Program-made: the position numbers and the translations under genes
DNA from: Streptomyces sp. B21-083
Lineage (GTDB): Bacteria; Actinomycetota; Actinomycetes; Streptomycetales; Streptomycetaceae
Direction: 5' to 3'
Length of the DNA stretch: 64,000 nt
Assembly (NCBI RefSeq): GCF_036898825.1
Contig: NZ_JARUND010000002.1
Location: 3,100,001 to 3,164,000 of the forward strand
Notes under the pieces: generated by a model
What the model was told of the DNA's origin: nothing
Databases searched by the model: none
What the model saw: the letters and a program-made list of their open reading frames with translations, nothing else
Shown here: positions 32,643-41,128 of the stretch, piece after piece
Layout: every line of letters begins with the position of its first letter
How positions within the stretch are numbered: the first letter of the stretch is position 1

Positions 32643-34238
32643 TTACAGCCGGGCCCCGATTCCGGTCAGCGCCCGGACCTCCATCTCCGCCTGTTTGTCC
32701 GGATCTGCGGGACGCCTGCTGAACACGGTGCCGAGGTAGCCGCACACGAACGAGAGCGGAATCGACACGATGCCGGGATTCATGAGCGGGAAGCAGTGGA
32801 AGTCGACGCTCTTGATGATCGACGTGGAGGTGCCCGAGACCGCCGGTGAGAAGACGATGAGCACGAGGCAGGACACCAGGCCGCCGTAGATGCTCCAGAG
32901 TGTCCCCGAGGTGTTGAAGCGTTTCCAGTACAGCGTGTAGAGCATCGTCGGCAGGTTGGCGGAGGCGGCGAGCGCCAGGGCCAGCGACACGAGGAAGGCG
33001 ACGTTCTGCCCGTCGGCCACGATGCCGCCGATGATGGCCAGGAAACCGATCACGATCGCTGTCAGTCGGGCCACCCGTATCTCGGACCGGGGATCGGCCT
33101 TACCGCGCCGTATCACGTTGGCGTAGACGTCATGGGCGAACGAGGCCGAAGCGGCAAGGGTCAGACCGGCCACGACCGCCAGAATCGTCGCGAAAGCCAC
33201 CGCCGAGACAACTCCCAGGAGCACGACTCCACCGATACGGAAGGCGAGCAGAGGCGCCGCGGAGTTCTCGCCGCCCGGGGCGTGAACGATCACGTCGGAA
33301 CCGACCAGAGCTGTGGCGCCGTAACCGACGACGAGGATTCCCAGGTAGAACGTGAACATCGACCAGGAGCACCACACCACCGACCTGCGCGCCTCCTTGG
33401 CATTGGGCACGGTATAGAAGCGCATCAGCACGTGCGGCAGGCTGGAGATACCGAGGACCAACGACAGTGCCAGAGAGACGAACTCGAGTTGGCTCGTCGC
33501 GTTATGGCCGTACAAACTGCCCGGTTCGAGCAGTCGTTCACCCAACGGGCTGTTCTGCGTGGCTTGTCGCAGGAGCGCCGAGAAGCTGAATCCGAACTTG
33601 CCGATGATGAACACGCTGATGAAGGTCACACAGACCAGGAGGAGGACGGCTTTGATGATCTGGACCCAGGTCGTGCCCTTCATCCCGCCCACCAGCACGT
33701 AGAGGAGCATGACGACGCCCACGCCGCTGATGAGGAGCGCCTGCCCGCCCCTGGTGTGCACGTCCAGCAACAACGCGATCAGCCCACCGGCGCCGGCCAT
33801 CTGGGCGAGCATGTAGAAGAACGTGATCACCAGGGTGGCGTTGGCCGCCGCGGCCCGCACCGGGCGCTGCCTCATACGGAAGGCCATCACGTCGCCCACG
33901 GTGAACCGTCCGGTGTTGCGCAGCCTCTCACCGATGAGCAGAAGGGCGACCAGCCAGGCGACCAGCCATCCGACGGAGTAGAGGAATCCGTCGTAACCAT
34001 GAACGGCGATCGCCCCGGAAATTCCCAGGAAGGAAGCCGCGGAGAGGAAGTCGCCGGACATCGCTATGCCGTTCTGCACACCGGTGAAGGAGCTGCCCGC
34101 GGCGTAGTAGTCGGCTGCCGTCTGGTTTCTGTTGGTGACCTTGTAGACGATGAGCAGAGTGATGACGACGAATACCAGGAACACGCTCAGATTGAGCATG
34201 GGGTTGCCGGTCGCTGCGGCGGCGATCTGCCGTGTCAT
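32643..34238 (-). CDS. Solute:sodium symporter, cation/acetate (ActP/MctP) type
   Basis: A 531-residue protein with about 13 helices. Family marks are the N-terminal ADYYAAGSSFTGVQNGIAMSGDFLSAASF (sodium-site helix with the broken TM1) and the SLPHVLMRFYTVPNAKEARRS region of the ActP group. These carriers import acetate, propionate or other short monocarboxylates with Na+. Its start overlaps the DUF485 stop, a pairing standard for actP-yjcH operons. The long periplasmic spans of MctP are absent, so acetate-type specificity is the best guess. Confidence 0.92.
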   Translation of the reverse strand: MTRQIAAAATGNPMLNLSVFLVFVVITLLIVYKVTNRNQTAADYYAAGSSFTGVQNGIAMSGDFLSAASFLGISGAIAVHGYDGFLYSVGWLVAWLVALLLIGERLRNTGRFTVGDVMAFRMRQRPVRAAAANATLVITFFYMLAQMAGAGGLIALLLDVHTRGGQALLISGVGVVMLLYVLVGGMKGTTWVQIIKAVLLLVCVTFISVFIIGKFGFSFSALLRQATQNSPLGERLLEPGSLYGHNATSQLEFVSLALSLVLGISSLPHVLMRFYTVPNAKEARRSVVWCSWSMFTFYLGILVVGYGATALVGSDVIVHAPGGENSAAPLLAFRIGGVVLLGVVSAVAFATILAVVAGLTLAASASFAHDVYANVIRRGKADPRSEIRVARLTAIVIGFLAIIGGIVADGQNVAFLVSLALALAASANLPTMLYTLYWKRFNTSGTLWSIYGGLVSCLVLIVFSPAVSGTSTSIIKSVDFHCFPLMNPGIVSIPLSFVCGYLGTVFSRRPADPDKQAEMEVRALTGIGARL

Positions 34239-34639
34239 TCTTTGTCGACTCCCGCCAGTTCGTGGATCCTGTCCACTTCCGGATCAAGTTTCTTCCGGGC
34301 GAAACGCCGGTATCCCAGAACGATCGCCATCGTGGACACGAACTGCATCAAGCCGAGGATGGTACCCGTGTTGATTTCGCCGGCGACCTTGTGGCTCATG
34401 AACCCGTGGGCGTAGGCGGAAAGCAGAACGAACGTCAGGTACCAGCAGAAGAAAAGGGCGCTCATCGGAAAGACGAACAAGCGGAGCCGTCTGCGCAGCC
34501 GGGAGAACTCCTCGCTCCGCTGAATCGCGAGGTAGTCGGGCTCGTGGTTGGGCTCGCCTTCGTGACGGGGGTCGATGAACTCCCGTCCGGCAGGCCGCTC
34601 GGACACGTCGAAGGCGGGCGACCCTGCCGGTCTGGTCAC
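34235..34639 (-). CDS. DUF485 membrane protein, partner of the acetate-type symporter
   Basis: About 134 residues: a polar N-terminus with HEPDYLAIQRSEEFSRLRRRLR, then two helices (FVFPMSALFFCWYLTFVLLSAYA and GTILGLMQFVSTMAIVLGYRRFA) as in YjcH. The start is uncertain; a GTG at 34639 follows GAGGAAC closely, and an ATG at 34714 is possible. The ATGA overlap with the symporter couples the two. YjcH-like proteins are thought to assist assembly or regulation of ActP. Confidence 0.85.
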   Translation of the reverse strand: MTRPAGSPAFDVSERPAGREFIDPRHEGEPNHEPDYLAIQRSEEFSRLRRRLRLFVFPMSALFFCWYLTFVLLSAYAHGFMSHKVAGEINTGTILGLMQFVSTMAIVLGYRRFARKKLDPEVDRIHELAGVDKE

Positions 34640-35393
34640 GTTCCTCGTCCTGGGGATTCGGGCAGGAGGACGCGTGGACGCTCCTGCGGCGAGCGATGGG
34701 AAGGAGCAAGCCATAGCCCCCTGAGCGGTGGAAAGTGTAGTGAGATCCCACGCACCGTCAACCAACACCCCACGACTCACGCGGTGAGTACCGAAACCCA
34801 CATGGGCGTCCTGACGCACCCCCGAGAACCGTTCGGCCATTCAATGCCCTCAGCGGTTGCGAACTGAAGACGGCTTGATCTTCTTTTTGCCAACATTTAC
34901 CGAACCGGACCATGGACGCACAGCGCCGCCGACCGAACCGCCGATTGTGGAGAGCATGTGCGTAACGGTTTGGTCCGTCGGTGCCCGGGGGTGGGAGGCC
35001 GCATTGTTGTCGTTCGCCTGGCTGCCCTAAACTCGCCAGGGTCCCACAGCACTTGACAGGTCGGTACACAGCGTGCGGGGATCGGTTCGCATCCGAGAGC
35101 TGGGAGACGGAACAATGGATTTCCTTGGGCGCACCCGCGATGTCGCCGGGTCGGTTGAGGGCCCTTGGTCGAACCCTCCCTTAGTTTTTGAAATGCAATC
35201 CTCCGCTGCCCGGGACACATGCCCGCTCCTGGGTTCGCGCACCGTGGCGTGACACCGGCAGGCAGTCGCGCCATCCCTCCGGCACCACCCTGTGCTGCCG
35301 GGCGTCCACGTCCTGCTCAGGTGAAAACCCGGGAGAAAACAGCATCGTGACAGGTACCTGCGAGCAAGCTGTTCCGAGTACGGAGCTCATGTC
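34640..35393. other. Divergent intergenic region (about 750 bases), no gene seen
   Basis: This region lies between the DUF485/symporter operon (minus) and the conservon (plus). Open frames here lack ribosome sites, coding-like third-position bias and recognisable motifs. The AT-richer patches around 34870-34900 and 35180-35195 are the best places for the two promoters. No ncRNA or repeat was recognised. Confidence 0.5.
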
Positions 35394-38021
35394 GTGACCG
35401 CGGCCAGGCATGCGGCCACGCGTCCGGTACGGCCGTCGCGATGGGCTTCGCTCGTGCAATGGCGGAACTGGCGGCTACTGGTGAAGCTGGCGGCGGTGCT
35501 GGTCACGCCCGCCCTGCTCGCTGTCGGCCTGGGCGTCGTGCAGATCCATGACGACGTCACAGGCGCCAAGGCCTACGCGGACATGCAACGCCTGGTCAAG
35601 ATGCGTGGTGAGCTGCGGACTCTGCTGGAAGCCCTGCAGAAGGAACGCATGATGTCCGTCGAACGGCTGAGTTCCGACGCCACCGACGACGCCACCGACG
35701 ACGGCGCCGGTCTGCGGCAGCAGAAGCGGAGTCTCGACAGCGCCCGGACCGCCGTCACCAACACCAGGAAGCAGGAAGTCTCCCTCACGGGCGTCACGGC
35801 GAATCGTTACCGCGACGCCGTCGGCCTCCTGGACCGCCTGCCCGCCCTGCGCGCACAGGTGGCGTCCGGCAGCATCAGTTCCTGGACCGCGCTCAACGAC
35901 TACGGCACGATCATCACGGGGCTGCTCAATCTGGACCAAGCACTCGTCAGCCGGTTCGCCACCCCCCAACTCACCAGGTCGGCGACCGCGTTGTACGACC
36001 TGGAGGCTGTCGAGGAGCAGATCCACCTTCAGCACGCGATCCTGCTGCAGACAGCCGGCCGAGGCCGTCCGACGACCCCGGCGCTCATCAAGGCGCTGCA
36101 GGAGGCCGACGTACGCCTGCGGGACAAGCTCGGTGACTTCCGGACCCAGGCCACCGCCACGGAGCTGAGCGGGTACCGGCGGACGGTCACCGGCCCCGCC
36201 GTCAGTCGGCGTACGCACGTGGTGAGCGCCGTGCTGGCTCAGTCCCTCGCGTCGGGCACACGGCAGAAGGCCACCACGTCGTTGCCTGTCTCGGTCGACA
36301 GCTGGAACCGCGACTCGGAGACCACCGGAGCGCTCGTCGACAAGGTGTCGGACGGCTTCCTCCACAAGCTGCGCACATCGTCGGCCAAGCTGCAGGACCA
36401 GACGAGCAACCGTGCGGGCATGGCGTCCGTGATCCTCTTCGCCGTGCTCCTGCTCGCCCTTGCCATCGGTCTCGGGATCGGCAGGCATCTGCTGCGGTCG
36501 CTGACCGTCCTGCGCTCGACGGCACTCGATGTGGCCGAACGCCGGCTGCCCGCCGCAGTCGAGAGCATGCGCGAGGGGCTGAAGGCCGACGCCGTGATCG
36601 ACCTCGTGCCGGTCGACACCACAGAGGAGTTCGGTCAGCTCGCCAGGGCGTTCGACACGGTGCATTCTCAGGCCGTGCGTCTGGCGGCGGAGCAGGCCGC
36701 ACTGCGCGGTGACCTCAGGAACACCCTGGTCAACCTCTCACGGCGCAGCCAGAGCCTGGTGGACCGTCTGCTGCTGCTGATGGAACAGCTCGAGCGGCAC
36801 GAAGAGGACCCGGAGCAACTGGCCAGCCTCTTCACGCTCGATCACCTGGCGACGCGCATGCGGCGCAACAACGAGAACATGATGGTCCTGTGCGGCAGCT
36901 CTCTGGTGCGCTCCTCCCACAGTGCGGCGCTGGACACCGTGCTGAGGGGTGCTGTCTCCGAGATCGAGCACTACCAGCGCGTGCTCGTATCGCCCGGTCC
37001 TCCCGTCGAGGTGATCGGGTACATAGCCGGTGACCTGGGGCGGCTGGTCGCCGAACTGCTCGACAACGCCACCGCGTTCTCCCCGCCGCACACCCAGGTG
37101 GTCGTCGGCGGTGCCCGGCAGCCCGACGGCTCGCTGCTGATCGAGATCCAGGACGGGGGTATCGGGATGAGCGAGAGCGAACTGGCCAGGGTCAACCGGC
37201 GCATGGCGACGGACGCCGCCACGGACGCGCCCGCGTCCCGGCAGCTGGGGCTGTTCGTGGTCGGCCGCCTGGCCGGTCGGCACGGCATCGCCGTCAACCT
37301 GAGTTCGCAGCCGGGCGTCAGGGGACTGCGGGCCCGTGTTCTGGTACCGGCCAAGCTGGTCACGGCACAGGCGCCGGCCCGCACGGACCAGCCGGGAATC
37401 ATGGCCGAACACCCTTCTGCCATACTTCCGACGCGGACGCCCGGCGGCTGGACGGACGGCGGACGGACGTACGGCGGCCAGACCGGCAGCGGTAACGCGG
37501 CGTCGCGCCCGCCGCAGCGGCCGTTCGCCGTGGCTGCCGTGACGACAAGGCCCGTACCTGCCGACAAGGACGCGCCTCAAAAGCCCGCCGGCCCGCCGTG
37601 GTTCGCCCTCCCCGCAACGGCAACGGCAGCCCACAGCACCGGGAACGGCGTGGCCGCACCGGTGCCGCGCGCCTCGGCGGAGGAGCCCGCACCTGTCCCG
37701 TCGTCCTCGACCGAGGCACCCGGTGGCCCGGAGGCGACAGGCCACCCGGCGCCGGCACCTGCTCTCCCACGCCCCGCCGGGGACGGTGCGCGGGAGCCTG
37801 ACCAGTCGGCCGACCTCACACAGGCCGGGCTGCCCAAAAGGGTTCCGTCCACACGATCCGCTCCGGCCCGGACCGAGCGGCCCGCCTCCGGGGACGGGGC
37901 AGCTGCGAGCCGGAACGCCAGCCGCGCCCACAGCTTCCTCAACAGCTACCAGTCGGGCATCCGTCGGGCGCAGCCCGATCAGACGCACAATCCATCGGCG
38001 ACGGGCAGGAAGAACCCATGA
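35394..38021 (+). CDS. cvnA: Nitrate-sensor-type histidine kinase, conservon component A
   Basis: 875 residues. The first helix (about 20-45) is followed by a NIT-type (nitrate/nitrite sensing) extracytoplasmic helical domain with a segment KMRGELRTLLEALQKERMM, then a second helix (VILFAVLLLALAIGLGIG, about 345-365), HAMP, a dimerisation helix (SRRSQSLVDRLLLLMEQLERHE), and an ATPase domain with VAELLDNATAFSPP, IEIQDGGIGM and GLFVVGRLAGRHGI. About 200 Pro/Ala-rich residues end the protein. The start is GTG. ATGA overlap with the roadblock gene is standard for conservons, which resemble eukaryotic G-protein-coupled signalling modules. No response regulator is adjacent. Confidence 0.92.
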   Translation: MTAARHAATRPVRPSRWASLVQWRNWRLLVKLAAVLVTPALLAVGLGVVQIHDDVTGAKAYADMQRLVKMRGELRTLLEALQKERMMSVERLSSDATDDATDDGAGLRQQKRSLDSARTAVTNTRKQEVSLTGVTANRYRDAVGLLDRLPALRAQVASGSISSWTALNDYGTIITGLLNLDQALVSRFATPQLTRSATALYDLEAVEEQIHLQHAILLQTAGRGRPTTPALIKALQEADVRLRDKLGDFRTQATATELSGYRRTVTGPAVSRRTHVVSAVLAQSLASGTRQKATTSLPVSVDSWNRDSETTGALVDKVSDGFLHKLRTSSAKLQDQTSNRAGMASVILFAVLLLALAIGLGIGRHLLRSLTVLRSTALDVAERRLPAAVESMREGLKADAVIDLVPVDTTEEFGQLARAFDTVHSQAVRLAAEQAALRGDLRNTLVNLSRRSQSLVDRLLLLMEQLERHEEDPEQLASLFTLDHLATRMRRNNENMMVLCGSSLVRSSHSAALDTVLRGAVSEIEHYQRVLVSPGPPVEVIGYIAGDLGRLVAELLDNATAFSPPHTQVVVGGARQPDGSLLIEIQDGGIGMSESELARVNRRMATDAATDAPASRQLGLFVVGRLAGRHGIAVNLSSQPGVRGLRARVLVPAKLVTAQAPARTDQPGIMAEHPSAILPTRTPGGWTDGGRTYGGQTGSGNAASRPPQRPFAVAAVTTRPVPADKDAPQKPAGPPWFALPATATAAHSTGNGVAAPVPRASAEEPAPVPSSSTEAPGGPEATGHPAPAPALPRPAGDGAREPDQSADLTQAGLPKRVPSTRSAPARTERPASGDGAAASRNASRAHSFLNSYQSGIRRAQPDQTHNPSATGRKNP

Positions 38022-38461
38022 CATCGACCCACTCCCCGGAGGTGAGCCAGTTCGGCTGGCTGGTCACCAACTTCACGGAGCGAGTGCCCAATGTGGCGCA
38101 CGCCGTCGTGATCTCGGCCGACGGACTGCTGCTCACCGCGTCGGACCAGCTGGCGGACGATCGAGCCGAGCAGCTCTCCACCATCGCGGCGGGCGCCATC
38201 AGCCTGGTCCAGGCTGCCGCCCGTTGTATGGACACCGGGAACGCGCTGCGCACGGTGATCCAGATGGAGAACGGCAACATGCTGATGATGTCGATCCGAG
38301 ACGGCTCGTGTCTGGTCGCCCTGGCGGCTCCGGACTGCGAGATCGGCCAGATCGCCTACGAGATGACCGTGCTCGTCGACCAGGTCGGCGAGATGCTGAC
38401 TCCGGAACTCCGTACCGAGTTGCAGCAGTTCCAGCAGTTCCAGCAGACTGCGGCCCGATAG
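38018..38461 (+). CDS. cvnB: Roadblock/LC7-domain protein, conservon component B
   Basis: A 147-residue protein with the roadblock fold: FTERVPNVAHAVVISADGLLLTASDQL, a central helix (QLSTIAAGAISLVQAAARCMD) and MLMMSIRDGSCLVALAAPDCEIGQIAYEMTVLVDQVG. Such proteins regulate or scaffold small GTPases; in the conservon they bind the kinase and the GTPase. A Gln/Phe tract (QQFQQFQQ) ends it. Its start overlaps the kinase stop. The GTPase partner usually encoded in the fourth position is missing here. Confidence 0.93.
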   Translation: MTSTHSPEVSQFGWLVTNFTERVPNVAHAVVISADGLLLTASDQLADDRAEQLSTIAAGAISLVQAAARCMDTGNALRTVIQMENGNMLMMSIRDGSCLVALAAPDCEIGQIAYEMTVLVDQVGEMLTPELRTELQQFQQFQQTAAR

Positions 38462-38476
38462 TCGGACGGGGAGACC

Positions 38477-39085
38477 ATGAGCACCGGGGATGGCCCGTCC
38501 GGCCCTCGAAGAGATCAGGAAGCGGAGGGCGAACAGACCTTCGCCGACGTACTGAACGCGTTCAGTTTCGGCACCGGACGACGTAGGCGGAAGACCTCCG
38601 GCACTCGTGGCACGCCGCAGGACATGACCTACGACGAGAGCGCCAACGCCTCGCCGCCGCCTGCCCCCGAGTCGTACGGGCCGGCTCCCCAGGTGGACTA
38701 CCAGCCGGCTACCTGGGATGCCGGGAACGTGGAGCCGGGAGCACCGGCACCGGCCTCGTTCGTCCGCGCCTACGCGTGGACGGGCGGCCGGACCAGTTCG
38801 CACCACCACTTCGAGGTCGAGACCCTGGTCAGTGCCACCGATCCGAGCGGCGTCCCCGGCGCTGCCACCCAGTGGGACCGCGCGGTGCTCGACCTGTGCC
38901 GGGCACCGACGTCGGTGGCCGAGGTGGCGGCGCTCGTGGCGGTGCCGCTGGGTGTGGCCAAGGTCCTCCTCGGTGACATGGCGGATCGCGGGATGATCGT
39001 CGTCCACGAGACCGCGACCGACCCCGGCGACGCCCCGACCCAGGCACTGATGGAGAGGGTGCTGATCGGACTGCGTCAGCTCTGA
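38477..39085 (+). CDS. cvnC: DUF742 protein, conservon component C
   Basis: 202 residues. The C-terminal 110 carry the DUF742 pattern (VRAYAWTGGRTSSHHHFEVETLV, LDLCRAPTSVAEVAALVAVPLGVAKVLLGDMADRGMIVVHE), a winged-helix-like domain. The N-terminal 90 residues are a charged and Pro-rich linker, longer than in most family members. It lies 15 bases after the roadblock gene. The usual fourth gene for a GTP-binding protein does not follow; the next gene is unrelated and on the other strand. Confidence 0.92.
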   Translation: MSTGDGPSGPRRDQEAEGEQTFADVLNAFSFGTGRRRRKTSGTRGTPQDMTYDESANASPPPAPESYGPAPQVDYQPATWDAGNVEPGAPAPASFVRAYAWTGGRTSSHHHFEVETLVSATDPSGVPGAATQWDRAVLDLCRAPTSVAEVAALVAVPLGVAKVLLGDMADRGMIVVHETATDPGDAPTQALMERVLIGLRQL

Positions 39086-39496
39086 CGGGCGCCGTCGAGG
39101 GCGCCGTCGCTGACCTGGCTGGTCCTTTTCGGCCGGCGGCTCGCACAAGCGTGCGGCGCCCGCAGGGACAGCTGGGGTTGTCCGGACCGGCCGCCGATGG
39201 GAAGAGCCGGCGCCGTCGCGGCCCAGGGCCACCATGGCGGGGCGGGCTCCGCACCTGCTGTGGTCGGACGCCCGGGCAGCGACCCGACCGGCGGGTGGCT
39301 GGGCGCCCCACCCCGTCCGCACGATGACCGACAAGGCCGCACAGGCAGCACCGACCGCAGCCGACGTTCCCTCTGCCCGCACCCGCCGTGCCGGTATCCG
39401 TACTGCCCCTCCACTGCCGGCCCGGAGACACCGTCGGCCTCGACACAGCCGCGTCGCCCCGGCCCCTGTCCGCCCCCTGGTTCTTGGCATCGAACC
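39086..39496. other. Intergenic region after the three-gene conservon; no cvnD seen
   Basis: Only a short hairpin can be noted, GACGG-GCG-CCGTC at 39084-39096, which overlaps the cvnC stop and may end the transcript. I searched all frames by eye for a P-loop (GxxGxGKT) or the G-domain motifs of a CvnD protein and found none. The open frames here look like shadows. Confidence 0.55.
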
Positions 39497-40609
39497 TCAA
39501 GGCAGCCGCACGGACGGCGAGCGAAGACCTCCGCGCTCTCCATGCTCCAGGGGCAGGGCCGACAGGGCGCGGTCAGCCCACGGGGCGAGATCGGTGGGCA
39601 GCCCGGCGATGAGGGAGGTGAGCCGCTCGATCACGCGGACGGCATCGAGGTCGTAGTCGGCCGGCTGACCCCCGGTTCCGCCGTCCTCGGTGTCGGCCGG
39701 TTGGTCCCTGAGCACAGTGAGGACGTCCCGTCCCTGGATCGACCACTCCATCACCTCTGCGGCCAGCATCGCCTCGATGGTCTTCTCGGTGACCAGTGCC
39801 TCGGCGAAGTCCGGCCGCAGCGTTTCGACTTCGAGGGCGTATCGAGCGCGCCTGCCGCGTCGTCTGCCGCGCAGCGCGACGCGAATGGAGGGGAAGGCGG
39901 TGTCCAGGTGCACGGCACAGACGGTCACGTGGTGCTGCTGCCAGGCTCGGAAGGGCGCGAAAGGTTCGGGCTCGAAGGCGTCCGCGATCGTGAATCTCAC
40001 GCCTCGATGGGTGCCGGACATCACGGCGAAGTGGTCGCGGAGTCCGGCCTGGGGCGGGCTGTTCAAGACCTCGGCCGGGGTGGTGGACAACCGTTGCAGG
40101 GGGCCGGGCTTCCAGCGCCCGGCGAGAGCCGGCAGGCGGTCTCGGAAGGCCCAGCCGCGAGCGCGCGCGAAGTTGCCGCGCTCGGCGACCGTGACGGCCT
40201 TGGCCGGGCGTCGCCGGAAGCCCGGCACGGCGTAGTAGACGGCGGTCAGAGCGCCGTACTCGGCCAGGGCGACCAGCCAGTGCACCCACTGCAGCGTCCA
40301 GCCTGCGTAGAAGAGACCGGCCGCCGCCAGGAAGTTCGGCGAGAAGCACTGCAGGGGTGTTCCGCCTGCCCGGTGTCGGGAGGTCCATATGGTGTCATCG
40401 CCTCCCGGCGCCTGGTCCGGGTCCGGTGCGCGGTTGAGGGACTCGGCCGCCACCAGGTTGACCACACCGAGCACCAGCGCGATCGGAACGACGGCGAGGC
40501 ACGCGGTCGCCCAGTCGCCCCCTCGCGCGTCGATGACGCGGAACCAGATGGCCGCCAGGGCGCCCAGCAGCGCGACGGGCAGACACCCCAGACCTGAGTA
40601 CGCAAGCAT
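39497..40609 (-). CDS. Hypothetical membrane protein
   Basis: 370 residues. Two to four helices lie in the first 150 residues (MLAYSGLGCLPVALLGALAAIWF, LAVVPIALVLGVVNLVAAESL, FLAAAGLFYAGWTLQWVHWL). The remaining 220 residues are soluble, with a mixed beta region (HHVTVCAVHLDTAFPSIRVALRG) and a C-terminal acidic linker. The family is not recognised. AAGGGG precedes the ATG at 40607-40609. It lies convergent with the conservon and upstream of nothing obviously related. Confidence 0.7.
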   Translation of the reverse strand: MLAYSGLGCLPVALLGALAAIWFRVIDARGGDWATACLAVVPIALVLGVVNLVAAESLNRAPDPDQAPGGDDTIWTSRHRAGGTPLQCFSPNFLAAAGLFYAGWTLQWVHWLVALAEYGALTAVYYAVPGFRRRPAKAVTVAERGNFARARGWAFRDRLPALAGRWKPGPLQRLSTTPAEVLNSPPQAGLRDHFAVMSGTHRGVRFTIADAFEPEPFAPFRAWQQHHVTVCAVHLDTAFPSIRVALRGRRRGRRARYALEVETLRPDFAEALVTEKTIEAMLAAEVMEWSIQGRDVLTVLRDQPADTEDGGTGGQPADYDLDAVRVIERLTSLIAGLPTDLAPWADRALSALPLEHGERGGLRSPSVRLP

Positions 40610-40704
40610 CGTCTTTTCCCCTTCAAGCCGGATCTGCGGGTCACCGGCGTGGTGATCAAGCAGAGTCGCCCGCTCGGTTCTCCGCCACGGCTGTTGCTCG
40701 CCAA

Positions 40705-40734
40705 GGCTGTTGTCGCTGAGGCTGTTGTCGCTGA
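40705..40734. repeat. Two perfect 15-bp tandem repeats with degenerate flanking copies
   Basis: GGCTGTTGTCGCTGA occurs twice in a row (40705-40719, 40720-40734), with imperfect copies (GGCTGTTGCTCGC) on each side. The array sits between two minus-strand genes, just downstream of the 59-residue membrane peptide. It is probably slippage-derived. Confidence 0.75.
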
Positions 40735-40746
40735 GGCTGTTGCTCG

Positions 40747-40926
40747 CTACGACCGCTGCTTGCGCCGTGCCGACATCAGACCGATCAATCCGACGATCGC
40801 GAGCGGTGCCGCGACGAGGGTGATGACCGGTGCCCCGCCGATGAGGCCGACGGCGTTGCCGAGGACCCCGATGAGGACCAGTGCCCTCCATCCGGCGAGG
40901 TTGCCGCCTGTCTGTTCCTGTGCCAT
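40747..40926 (-). CDS. Small membrane protein (59 residues)
   Basis: A short gene encoding MAQEQTGG followed by a hydrophobic hairpin (ALVLIGVLGNAVGLIGG and VITLVAAPLAIVGLIGLM) and a basic tail RRKQRS. GGAGGAAG sits 5-12 bases before the ATG (40924-40926), a strong ribosome site. The family is not recognised. It is upstream of the hypothetical membrane protein at 39497-40609 on the same strand and divergent from the NB-ARC gene. Confidence 0.75.
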   Translation of the reverse strand: MAQEQTGGNLAGWRALVLIGVLGNAVGLIGGAPVITLVAAPLAIVGLIGLMSARRKQRS

Positions 40927-41128
40927 GTCGCTTCCTCCGCCTTGCCGGATCCGATGGAGCGTCAACGTGCTCCGCCACTGACCCGGCCCGCTGCGCGCGG
41001 ACCTCCCCCAGGTGGCATCAGGCCAGCTCGGACCGGGTGGGAGAGCGGTAAGGGAAGTCCCCGGACCGGGCCGGACCGGGGGACGGAACCGGTCCCGTAA
41101 TCCGGGCGTTCCGCCTAGAGTTGCTGAG

